Of a stretch of DNA of 64,000 bases, positions 47,499 through 57,549 are shown in pieces (the stretch's first letter is position 1; each line of letters begins with the position of its first letter). Source of the DNA: Chamaecyparis obtusa (lineage: Eukaryota > Streptophyta > Pinopsida > Cupressales > Cupressaceae). The notes beneath the pieces are model-generated. The model was given only the letters and a program-made list of their open reading frames with translations. It ran no database searches and had not been told where the DNA came from. The position numbers and the translations under genes are program-made. The stretch lies in NCBI GenBank assembly GCA_027943335.1, contig BSBK01002075.1:5221001-5285000 (forward strand), given 5' to 3'.

Positions 47499-48433
47499 GG
47501 ATCCAATGAAGGATAGTCCAAACCTTGCAACCAAAAAAATTACACGGTGGAATACTCAACACAATAGATAACACAACAATTGCTTCAAGTAATTTGCATT
47601 AACATGCCTGGCTGTAAGGTCTTCTGGGTTAGGGCCAATTACAAATAGAAATAATTTTGCAAGATCCAAATGTATCCAATACAATCTCAGCTAGTTCAGC
47701 TCTGAAGATAATCAGAAGCTGATGGAAACTCTAAGGTAGATCTAAACTTGAGCTTGCAAGCCTCCAAGAAATCTCCTTGTCTCCAAGTGTGCAAACCACT
47801 AGCTCTGCTACAAACAACTATCAAATAAAAATCTGATCTACAAGATCATGCAAGATCTTTTCCACAACTTCGCCAACTCTAGCTTTCAGAACCTCAGATT
47901 TGATTCGTGAAGTCTTCCAAGTCATCCAGATCTGTGACCTCCAAGTCCCCCCTCAACAACTACCCCAAAAATCCTATAAATACTAATCATCAGCCACAAG
48001 TCGGTTGGATGAAACCATTAACTCCCCCCCAAAAAATTAAATGCCATACAAGTCAGCTTACAATTGTATACAAACATTCAATTCAGCATGTCACCCTATA
48101 ACAATAGCTACTAACAATAAATGTACCAAGTCAGCCCAACAAATCACATAGAACTCCAGTCGGTAAACCAGAACTACCGAGCAATAGTGAATTAACCAAG
48201 CATGCCAGGCATCATCAAGCACCAGTGTCAACCGAGCATCACAGGCATGACCGAGTAACACGTTAAATGAGTGCCAGAGACTACTGAGTTCCTTCAGTGA
48301 CCAAGCTTCCTTCAATGACCGAGGTCATCGGTTAAGGCTGCAATCGACTAACACCAGCCAAATACAAACACTCTATGCAGTTTCACCAAGGACAAAGAAT
48401 GCCCCTACCTCAACCTTGGATGCCCCTACATCA
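47499..48433 (-). mobile_element. Element F 5' LTR, outer fragment
   Basis: It resumes at GGATCCAATGAAGGATAG and ends CTACATCA before the ATTTG duplication. It matches the 3' LTR at 38981-39901 with many substitutions and a small insertion near 47560, so F is old. It was already present before E inserted. Confidence 0.85.
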
Positions 48434-48438
48434 ATTTG

Positions 48439-49270
48439 TGTTCTCTATTGATTTAATTTATCTATAATAAATTATTTGTTGTCACTGTGGAAATGCATGG
48501 TAATGAACAATGATAAAAAAATTTTACATCTCATGGAAAATAGTGGTTGCTCCTCTTAATGTCTCACCGATAATCTTCTTTTTCATGATTCTTCTTTTGA
48601 TGATAACCCATTCTTTTCTTTTTTATAACTTGAAACATTCATGCTTTCCCATGCATTGCCCCCCTCTACCAATCCCTTGCACAAGCCTTTGTTTAGATTG
48701 TTAAATCCCTAACGCAATAATTTTTTATTCCTTGTAGTATCATTGGTCATTATTTCATTATAATTATAACATTTTTTATTTATAGTAAAAATTTCTCCTT
48801 TATTTGTCTCTTATATTTATAACGTTGCAGATCTCTAGTTTATGCAGGTTTCTTGCAACACTATCAGTTCTCATTAGATTCCTTATAACTTTTTTTAAAA
48901 GATGCAGAGTATCATTTATATCGATTAATCATTAGATCCTTTTGTTTTTAACACATTTTATTCAACTTTCTTTTAACAAAAAAGTTTAAATGTTAAAACA
49001 AAATTTTCACTTCACATTTTTTAAAATCATTTTAACCCCTTGTTTAGTTTATCAATATAAACTTATTCCTATTGCCATTTTGCTAATTTGTTGCAATAAT
49101 TTCTTTTTTCTCATTTAAACAAAAAATTTAAATAATTTTTTAATTTTTAATTTTCTTGCATAATTTACCAGTAACATTTAAATTAAATTTATTTTTCTCA
49201 CCCTTTAGAATTTTATCTTCAATGTATTTTACTATGTTTGGATTAATCTTATCATTTTATTTATTTAATT
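48439..49270. other. AT-rich non-coding stretch
   Basis: No gene recognised. It separates element F from the D relic and may include decayed leader of D; there is no clear LTR or PBS. Confidence 0.4.
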
Positions 49271-50253
49271 ATGTCACATTTAATTATGTCTAATCCTCAC
49301 TATGATAATATTCATCTTTTTGGTAATTCTCCTATTTGGGATAAATCATATGACAATGGCTATACTTATAATGCATTCAAACTTGATGATTCTTCTTATT
49401 CCTCTTTTGATGATATTTTAGAGCAAGATGAGGACATTATTTCTACTTTTCTCAATGTAACATTACCTCCTTTTGACTCTCCTAGCAGAGATGTGTGTAT
49501 TTCTCAAGATGAACTTCATTATTTCTCCAAAGTTCAAGATTCTAAATGCAGTACTAATCCTATGGTTGATTCTAAATGCAATACTAATCCTATGGTTATT
49601 GTGGAGGACAATAATGATGACTATGATAATGACAATACTAGTGGTAATGATGTTGATTAAATAGCTTTTCTCCTCTTGATTTTTCATATAATGATGGATA
49701 CATTACAAATTTATTTTCTGAAACTGATGATTGCATTACTGATTATGTGATTGATTTATTTTATGATTCTACTTTACAATATTTTACTGATTCAAATCTA
49801 GGAAGAGATCCCAATGATGGGAGATCTACTAGTGGTTATTGGCTTACTGTAGATTTAGGTACTATTTCTTGGAGAAGTAAATATGATCAATCTCTATCTC
49901 TATATGACTATGAAGAATGTACACATGTATCTAAAGAAGCTCTTAGGAATCAAAGATTACTTGAAGATTTGGGCCCTCCTCAAAAAACACCTACACCTTT
50001 GCATTGTAATAATCAAAGTGCTACTTCCTTAGCAAAGAGTCCTATGTACCATTCAAGATCCAAGCACATATCACTCCATAATCATTTCATAAATGATCAA
50101 GTTGAAGAGATACAAGAGTCCCTCATCTATTGCAAGAGAAATTATCCAACTATCGATCTCTTAAAAAAGACTCTTTCTCAACAGAAATCTCAAAATCATT
50201 GTAAACATTTGGGTTTGACACCTATTTCTCTAATTTCCCCAAGTAAATATTAA
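49271..50253 (+). pseudogene. Element D relic: acidic segment and copia RNase H
   Basis: The first part (49271-49660) is an acidic Asp/Asn/Ser-rich segment homologous to that of element E, with a short repeat (DSKCNTNPMV) near 49545-49590. After a frameshift near 49661 the related SPLDFSYNDGY part follows and leads into a copia RNase H: GRDPNDGRSTSGYW, ISWRSKYDQ, HCNNQSATSLAKSPMYHS, SRSKHISLHNHFI. The segment ends HCKHLGLTPISLISPSKY with TAA overlapping the polypurine tract. RT, integrase and gag are absent. CDN is replaced by CNN, and the usual ALSTxEAEY reads DYEECTHVS, so it is degenerate. Confidence 0.75.
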
Positions 50254-50260
50254 AGGGGGG
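50252..50260 (+). other. Element D polypurine tract
   Basis: AAAGGGGGG directly before the LTR; overlaps the stop codon of the RNase H frame. Confidence 0.75.
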
Positions 50261-50814
50261 TATTATAATTTATAGTTGTTCCTTGATGTATTGTTTAAAT
50301 ATGGATAAGCCAAGGTATCCTAATTGTAATTTTTCCTCTAATCCAAGTGGGAGGACAACTCATTTCTTTTATTTCCTTTATTAAGGAAATTAGTTTTTCC
50401 TCCTTATGAGGATTTTCACACTTGTCACACACTTAATGTGAATGTGGCATTCATAGAACATCAAAGTTACATTATAACTTCATCACTCATCTCTATTTAA
50501 GATATGCTTCTACACACACTTCATGAATGAATTTTCTCACTTCTTCTCACATTGTTGTAATGAGCTTCTTGCTCACATTCTCTCTCCTTCTCTAGTCTTT
50601 TTTTCTCATTCATATTATATTCACAAGGGTTTTTTTTAATTTTCCCCTTTCAAAATCTTTGTCTCTTTGTGTTGATCTTGGAGCACCTTGATGGTTTTGG
50701 TAATTGATCTTGAAATTATCTCTCATTATTTGAGTTTATGGTAAAATATTTCCTTTTGCTACACTCTCTTGGATTCTTTCCTTTAGCTCTTTTCATTTTT
50801 GTATTTTTCTTACA
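50261..50814 (+). mobile_element. Element D 3' LTR, 554 bp
   Basis: Starts TATTATAATTTATAG (mutated from TGTTAGAATTTATAA) and ends TTCTTACA. Homologous along its whole length to LTRs C1 and C2 (shared AAGTGGGAGGACAACTCATT and CTCTCTTGGATTCTTTCC). 50815-51080 is AT-rich with nothing recognised. Confidence 0.8.
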
Positions 50815-51079
50815 ACAATACTTGGCATATATGTGTGTCCATGGTAAAATGAAAAACAACCTTCTTGCCAAAATCCTTATAAGAAACTCATATGTCCTTA
50901 AAACTTATTTCACTCTTATTGTTTTGAGTATAATAAAGATTATTAAATAGCCAAGCTTCCATAAGTATTCTATTCCAAAATATAATATGTGAAATATGAC
51001 TAAGATAATCTAATGTTTTCAAGACATAAAATACCTTCAATTTTATTGATAATAATGTATCAGTAATGAAACATTTCCT

Positions 51080-51500
51080 TTCATTTTGATTGTCATCTTT
51101 TCAGCATACAGACAAAAGAATATACCCAATGTCTACTCTAGCACATGTTCATTTGGGTCTTTCAAAGGCACCCCTCATTCTAGTTTGGAGCCTATCAAGT
51201 CCAGCACATGAAAGCCATTTTTTGATATGTACAACATTGAAAAACTTAACTCTAACACATAGATGAAAGGTGTCATTTTCTATAGCATTTTTCATGCATT
51301 TGTTGCAAGCAATTTGAGTAGCTTCAAGTGCTTCACTTCTTACATTTTCTTTATCCCAACTCACCAAATGAACACAAAAGAGAAATTCATCAACGCCTTT
51401 TTATACATGCCAACACCATATCATGATCTTTGGATCAGACACAATTTGACAATGCCTTGATTTGGAATCGAGCTTATTTTTTTTGATGGTGACCTCTTGC
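51080..51500 (-). pseudogene. RPL10: Processed pseudogene of cytosolic ribosomal protein L10 (uL16)
   Basis: On the minus strand, conserved RPL10 blocks appear in order without introns: a NKxxxKSRxCxxxxDPKI region (about 51430-51480), [15 protein letters not shown] (about 51350-51400), [45 protein letters not shown] (about 51160-51210), and TCARVDIGYILLSV (about 51105-51148). Small compensating indels lie near 51405 and a TGA at 51149 replaces Gly. The C-terminal third is not recognisable. RPL10 is a large-subunit protein near the peptidyl-transferase centre. Uninterrupted exons point to reverse transcription of mRNA. It lies between retrotransposon relics. Confidence 0.85.
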
Positions 51501-52007
51501 AAGACTTTGATCCAAATGTGCATCTCAAGATTATTTATTCTCTTCTCCTATACTATGTATCTATTTGTGAGGACTTAAATTTGTGATATCTAAAATATTT
51601 CATCAAGCTTGTCTTCTCTAATTTACTTCATTGTCCAATGTCTTTCTCTTTAATTGGGTCTATTTTCAAATCTTCAAGAATAATTTAATGTCGAACAATG
51701 AAGAATGTCATAAGTTTGATATTTTTTTCCTATTATATTGTGTGTCTCAATTGGAAAATTGTAACTTATTTTACTATATGAAATGATTTGAACTTATCTA
51801 TTTGCCAAATGATCTCCTAGAGAAATACAAAGGCATAAACAATGGAAAATCTTATTTCAGGTTATATGGAACTATTTTATTTTTTCTCCACAACCTCTGG
51901 AAAATTCTATAGATTTTAGTACCATGTCTTAAAATTCCTTTAGCAAAATTTTAAGCCATTTCTTAGCACCCGTGTCTACTACACTAAGAGTCTTCTCCCT
52001 ACTGCTA
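51501..52007. other. AT-rich non-coding stretch
   Basis: No gene recognised; the right end (51930-52007) may be leader of a minus-strand copia element whose PBS-like site is next to it. Confidence 0.4.
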
Positions 52008-52018
52008 CTTTGATACCA
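52008..52018 (-). promoter_or_regulatory. PBS-like site of a minus-strand copia relic
   Basis: TGGTATCAAAG on the minus strand, preceded by CTCTCACA, a plausible LTR end. The LTR itself would extend right from 52019, but I cannot fix its far end. Confidence 0.35.
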
Positions 52019-53310
52019 TGTGAGAGAGTGAGTGTATATTAGAGTCTGTAATAGAAGGGTGAATGTTTGATGGTAATTAGTGAAGTGAAGAACACAATGT
52101 AAATTAGAATAAATGTTATAAATAATAACAATTACGCAATTATGCAACTAATAGTTACAGGAAAAATTGTTTACAATGTAATTGATGTAATAGTTAAGAC
52201 AAAATTTATATTTGATCTTGAATAGTTGCAATTTGGAATCACCACTATTTGTGTAAGCGTGTGGGGAAAATGTAAGATTCACTCCTCAATCCAAATTCCC
52301 AAAAGAGAGATCCAATTTGATCAACCAAGAGGTTAATACACAATCGAATCAATCTATGAAGAATATGAAAGAAAGAATAAATCGTATACTTCCCTATAGT
52401 TGGATTAAGCTTGAAATCTAAAATAATTGAAGTGCAAATACTAACCTTGAATTAGGGCAGATCTAGAAAATGCTAAATTCTGGCTTTTGTATGAACTTTC
52501 TGAAGATTCCATCACTTGTTTTGGACTGGAAATGTCGACGCAGACAAAACCCAGAAATCTTTTCTCCAAATTCACACAGGTCGACTTTGACCTTTTAAAA
52601 GGTCAAAGACCACATTATTTATTTGAAGTCCGATTCTGATTCTGTTCACAAATCCTAAAAGATTTCTGAAAAGGCTATCTAAATTCACTCCCAGATCTGA
52701 GATTTCTCACTTGTACCTGCAAGAAGATGGGGGTTTTTGGTTGTATGGGGGGTTTGCCTTAGTCAAACCCCAATTTAGGAATTAACCTTGAAATTGAATT
52801 GAAATATATGGTGCATAAACAAAGTAATTGAAACAAATCACCTTGCTTATGTTGAAGTCCTTCTAGAGGATTCGAATCCTCAAATCCACAAGTAAGAATG
52901 CTTCAATGAATGTAGGATGTCTCCAATCAATGGTATTTTGATCTTCAACACCAATCTTGATTTGATCTTTGCATATGAGAAGGTTTGAATGAATGGAGGA
53001 GGGATCTTCAAGGGGGCTCCAAGGAGATTGAATCCTTCAATAGCTAACAATGGAACTCCTTGATGGATGAATGGTTGAAGACTTGCTTGAATGGTTGAAG
53101 ACTTGCTTGATTGAAAAACTTGATGATTGAGTGATGTCAACTTGATATGAAAAATGAGAGAGGAAGGCCTCCTTTTATAGTGATCTAGGGCATACTCCTC
53201 TAGATGGGCCACCTTGAAGAATTAAATCCCAATTAGGTCCTCACCTTTAGAAAATATACCTTGATTAAATACCATTAAAAGATTTACTATTTTGGAGCCT
53301 GAGACAACCA
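52019..53310. other. Unassigned LTR-like sequence
   Basis: No gene supported. A minus-strand TATA-like CTATAAAAGG occurs at about 53172-53181, and a 21-bp duplication TGAATGGTTGAAGACTTGCT near 53080-53115. It could be LTR sequence of the relic with the PBS at 52008 or of element G. Confidence 0.35.
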
Positions 53311-53530
53311 ACAGAAGTGGGAAATAACTTTCTTGAAAACTAAATTACTGACAAATGAAACTTTGAAATTCTAGCAGGAAGAGATCAGGGTCGAGGTCGA
53401 CCCTGACTTGGTCAGGGTCGAGACAGAAGTGGGAAATAACTTTCTCAAAAACTAAATTACTGGCAAATGAAACTTTGAAATTCTAGCAGGAAGAGATCAG
53501 GGTCGAGGTCGACCCTGACCTGGTCAGGGT
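53311..53530. repeat. 112-bp tandem duplication with a GTCGAC palindrome
   Basis: ACAGAAGTGGGAAATAACTT recurs at 53311 and 53423; both copies run to GATCAGGGTCGAGGTCGACC, and AGGGTCGA/TCGACCCT are inverted. Copies differ at a few bases. Confidence 0.75.
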
Positions 53531-54766
53531 TGAGGTCAACTTTGACCTCAATCCCTAACTTTGCCAGATTCTACAATAGGAGTTCCAAGGGTGCCAGAAA
53601 TGCAGAATTTGATGTCTAAGCAGGACCCAGTGTCAGGAATAGATAGAAAATCCTCAGAATGATGTGATGAAGGACTAGGAGGTCTCATTTCTGAACCCTA
53701 CCTAGAAAATAGAGCCATAGAAGAAGGAAAATCAGGAAAGTCCTTAAGACCTTAACCCTAATTTCACCTAGAATGAAGAAATCAAGTGTGGAGAAGAAGT
53801 GGAAAGTGGGGAGAAAGACAAATACATGCAAAGACCCAATCAAGGCACTTAACATGAACCCAAACCTCTTACTTAGAGGGCTAAATGCTCTTAACATGGA
53901 AGTGCTTCCATTTTAAGATGATACATTAAGACGCCACTTTAGCAAGAGTATGGACTCGATGCAAACTCTTGGTAAAGGAGATAAAAATAACAAGATAATC
54001 TTATCATAATCTAAGGGACAAAGAGAAATCCCAAGCCCCCAGGGACTCAAGTCTTCATCGACTCTTAGATTACAGATAAGAGAGACATCTCTAAAGAGAG
54101 AAAGAAAAAGTGTGATTACCTCACCCAATGAGAACTTATGTCCCATTGTGAACCACACAGGAAAAAGGTGCAGCTGGAAAGATGGAATTGAACCACCTAG
54201 TGAATGTGGCTACTCACTAGTCAATCCATCAAGGATTTATCCTTAGGAATATTCTATTCCATAAGAATAAATAAAAAACAAAAGAGATCCAGTCTTAAGG
54301 ACACTTCCGACCTTAAGGGATAACAATATATGTGTATTTGAAACTGGAGGGATCAAGAGATCCTAATAAATCCATACTTTAAGGATTAGTTCTTAATCCA
54401 AAAAGAAAGATTGAAAAGTAAATTTAAAGTGTGTGTCTTCCTCAGGATTTAGCAACTTATGTGCTTTACCTTTAGAAGATTTAGCATGTTTTGAATTTTT
54501 CATAAGTGCATGTGTGTAATAAGTGAGCAGAGCATATGGCCCCATGTTAAAGTCATTGCTGACACTTTAACAAGAGCAATGGCTTTAACAGAAACATAAA
54601 AAACTCCACTGATTATGTTTCCACATCGAGATGCCCCCAGACAAAGACAAATCAAGGGAAATAACATAGAAACATACAAAGAACACAAAAGGGATCTACC
54701 TACCATGGGGTCAATATGATCATAAGATAATATATATATGATATTATTACAAATGAATTGACATCA
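53531..54766 (-). mobile_element. Probable 3' LTR of element G (left boundary unclear)
   Basis: Read on the minus strand, CCTTTGGGGAA (54767-54776) looks like a polypurine tract, and TGATGTCAATTC follows as an LTR start. The partner 5' LTR is outside the window, so the length cannot be confirmed. No gene inside. Confidence 0.4.
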
Positions 54767-54776
54767 TTCCCCAAAG

Positions 54777-55167
54777 GAAGTAGAACTACAATCACAAAGG
54801 AGGAAAGATCACATAAGATCTACGAAGAAGAATCTTTTCAGACCATGACATGGAGACCAAAAAGATTTAGTGCTACCATATCTCAAATCCAAGCAGATTA
54901 CACAAGGAAACATTTACGAACAATAGCACAGTTACAACATAACATTGAACAACGCATAGAAGAATAGAGATACATATAGAGGAATTTGAAAAATAGTTTC
55001 GATTCCTTCATCACCTTGTACAAACTAAGTAACAAGGATCGTATAAAATAATCTAACAACATTTAGCAAATACATTACGGGAGAAGCACAATACAATAGG
55101 AAAACACACAACAAAACTACCATGAAGGACAAGCCGATCAAGCATGTCACCTACTTTCCCCATCTCA
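54777..55167 (-). other. Element G 3' non-coding region
   Basis: No minus-strand gene. A plus-strand open stretch (about 54758-54967, no ATG at its start) looks moderately protein-like with an IAQLQHNIEQRIEE end, but support is weak. Confidence 0.35.
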
Positions 55168-56807
55168 TTATATATCATTTAGGGTAGGTGGGTAACTCGC
55201 AAGAGGGACTATATCCAATATAGTAGGAATGATAGCTAGTTCCAAACAAGGATCCTCTTGAGAATGACTATGTTCGATACTAGGTGTAAGAGTTAATTGA
55301 GATGAAAGCATATTCGGCAAATCAATGTCAATGTCAATAGTTTCATATTCCTCAGTAACATTATCAGTATCATCAAGAGTATCTTCCTCATCCAAATTAA
55401 TCAAAATAGCATCTAAGATACGAATAGAATCATCATAATCATGCATGTGAACATCATTATTAGTAACAACATTATGCATAGGTGTATCCATAGAAAGTAG
55501 AGATCTTTTAGCTTTAGCATGAGCATGATGCTTTTTACAATGTTCATTAGTAGATTGGTTACATTTTGATTTATTTGAAATAGGTTGAGAACTAGGAGGA
55601 ACAATCGCAGGATCCTTCACAAGTTCCATAGGAAGATCAATAGGATTATCAACCATAGGAGGAGCAATCACATGATCTTTGATAGATTTAGAAGGAGGAA
55701 CTTGATTAACAGAACAAGAAGCCATAGTTGAAGGAGGTATTGAAGGTGTAGGTAAAAGACCATGATTAAGATCCATAGGAGGTATGCTTAATTGAAGAAT
55801 CTTATGATGCTTATAGGCTTGATATGATTGAAAAAGATTATCAGGGTGAGGAGGACATGAATTAGGTAATGAAGGCCAAAAGAAATCTAGAGCAACACAA
55901 TCTCTAGGCCTAGAAAGTCGATATAGACTATGATTGATCATCTTCACTTCACCATCATGAATGAACTTAAGACACTTATGTATAGGTGAAGCAAAAACAT
56001 GCATGGCAGTTAACCAAGGAAAACCTAGCTTAACTTGAAATTGATCAGAAGTAGGAACCACGACAAGGGTAGTGTTCACAAGTTTTCTAAAAAGTTCAAC
56101 CAGTAAAGTAATAGAACCAAATCAAGGATAAAGAAAACCATTACAAGTTTGAATCCACTCATCTGATGTATCATAGAAGTCACGTTGTAAGCTTTTCATA
56201 AAAAGATTTTCTTCAGTGATAACATTGACTAAGGAGGTAGGATCAACAAGACAACCATGAGTAGGTATCTGAGCAACCCTAGCAGCAATGTAAAGGGGAC
56301 CATCAGGAGCCTTAATACTCTCAAAATCATCAAAGGTAATCAAAAGTTCCCAAGGTCTTTTATCCTTAAATTTTTGTCAATGTTTAGGTTGAGGTTTAAC
56401 TTTAGGTTTAGGTTTAAATAGAGATTGAGATTGAACTTTAGGTGAAGGTTGAGGTGGAGATATAGACTTAGCAACATGCTCCACTTGATTAATGACGTGA
56501 TTAAGATCATCCATCTTTGAATCATATATAATTTCCATAGTAGATGGTTGAGCAATAGTATTAGTATCATGCGTAGGTAAAGGATTCATATAGATTTGAA
56601 GGTTCTGATTAGGAGGAGAGACAAATTGATTCCCACTGCTATCCAGATTATCAACAGATAAAGCTTTAGCATCAATGAGATCTTGGACCTTATGTTTTAA
56701 AGAATAGAATCTCTAAGTATCATGACCATTCTAACGATGATATTGACAAAAAGCATTTTGATCAAAAGATTTAGATGCAATCATAGTAGGTAAAAGAGGT
56801 CGAATAG
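55168..56807 (-). pseudogene. Element G gag C-terminus, protease relic and tail
   Basis: It continues the gag frame interrupted by element H. Near 56735 there is a knuckle remnant CQYHR-stop-NGHDT followed by SLKHKVQDLIDAKAL, as in elements A and B, with the last Cys replaced. A protease-like part (56122-56343) has GCLVDPTSLVNVI where Asp-Ser/Thr-Gly is expected, and VKLGFPWLTAMHVF near 56000 parallels ILLGRPW. Then comes a 300-codon tail (to 55168), acidic near its end, with no RT. A stop at about 56119 precedes it. So G is a pol-less gypsy derivative with a dead protease. Confidence 0.72.
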
Positions 56808-57499
56808 TGTAAGGAAACTCAGGTGTGGAAACAGCTTCCTACGCTAATCTCTATAAGAGAGTATTGTGCAAATTCTTTTAAATCCTTACAATTTCAGATT
56901 CGTTAACTACTTTAACAAAGATATTGCAACCACATACCATAAATATAGAAAAATAGAGAATGACACAATGATATACCCTGGGGAAACCTTTCGGTAAAAA
57001 CTCCAGCACTCCAAAACCTGCACAATGTATTGATCAAAACTATTACAGCTTACAATACACTTGCAATGCAAGTTCTTTCCAAAGATTTTCTAAACCCTTG
57101 AAGACAAATCATGACAGCATAAAATGTTCCAACAATACACTTGCATCATCTCTCTTTGAAACCCTAAAAAAGCTTATATCATGCACTTCACTTTTTAGGG
57201 CTACTCCCAAAGATAACCGTATTAGGGTTTTACCATTCTTCGAGAAAATAGGAACCCCACGATTGGGGAAGAGTGCACATTACTCAAATTTATCAATTGC
57301 CACATGTCTTCACCTATCATTGAATCTTCTTGACATAGCTCTTACATGTCATAGGAATCTATCATAACCGTTTTAGCCATGATCTCCTCACACACAATTC
57401 AAGATGCTGACACATCAACATTATTTGCAAGAAATACATTTTAAAAAAAAAATAATAAGAATAGGAATTATCCAAGGTTGAGACACCTTATTCCTAACA
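56808..57499 (-). mobile_element. Element H 3' LTR, 692 bp
   Basis: Minus-strand start TGTTAGGAATAAGG, end GTTTCCTTACA. Preceded on the minus strand by the polypurine tract GAAAAGTGGGAGAA (57500-57513). Confidence 0.9.
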
Positions 57500-57513
57500 T
57501 TCTCCCACTTTTC
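57500..57513 (-). other. Element H polypurine tract
   Basis: GAAAAGTGGGAGAA on the minus strand abuts the 3' LTR. Confidence 0.75.
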
Positions 57514-57549
57514 AAACACCTTGTAAGAGCAACAGGAACATAATAGGAA

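Larger units (their letters stand above)
38960..48433 (-). mobile_element. Ty3/gypsy element F (gag-protease only), with nested element E
   Basis: Flanked by a perfect 5-bp target-site duplication ATTTG (38955-38959 and 48434-48438). LTRs begin TGATGCAG and end CTGCATCA. The 3' LTR (38960-39901, 942 bp) is intact. The 5' LTR is split by element E into 41913-41936 and 47499-48433. The internal region is only about 2.0 kb, with room for gag and protease but no RT or integrase, so the element is non-autonomous. Confidence 0.88.
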
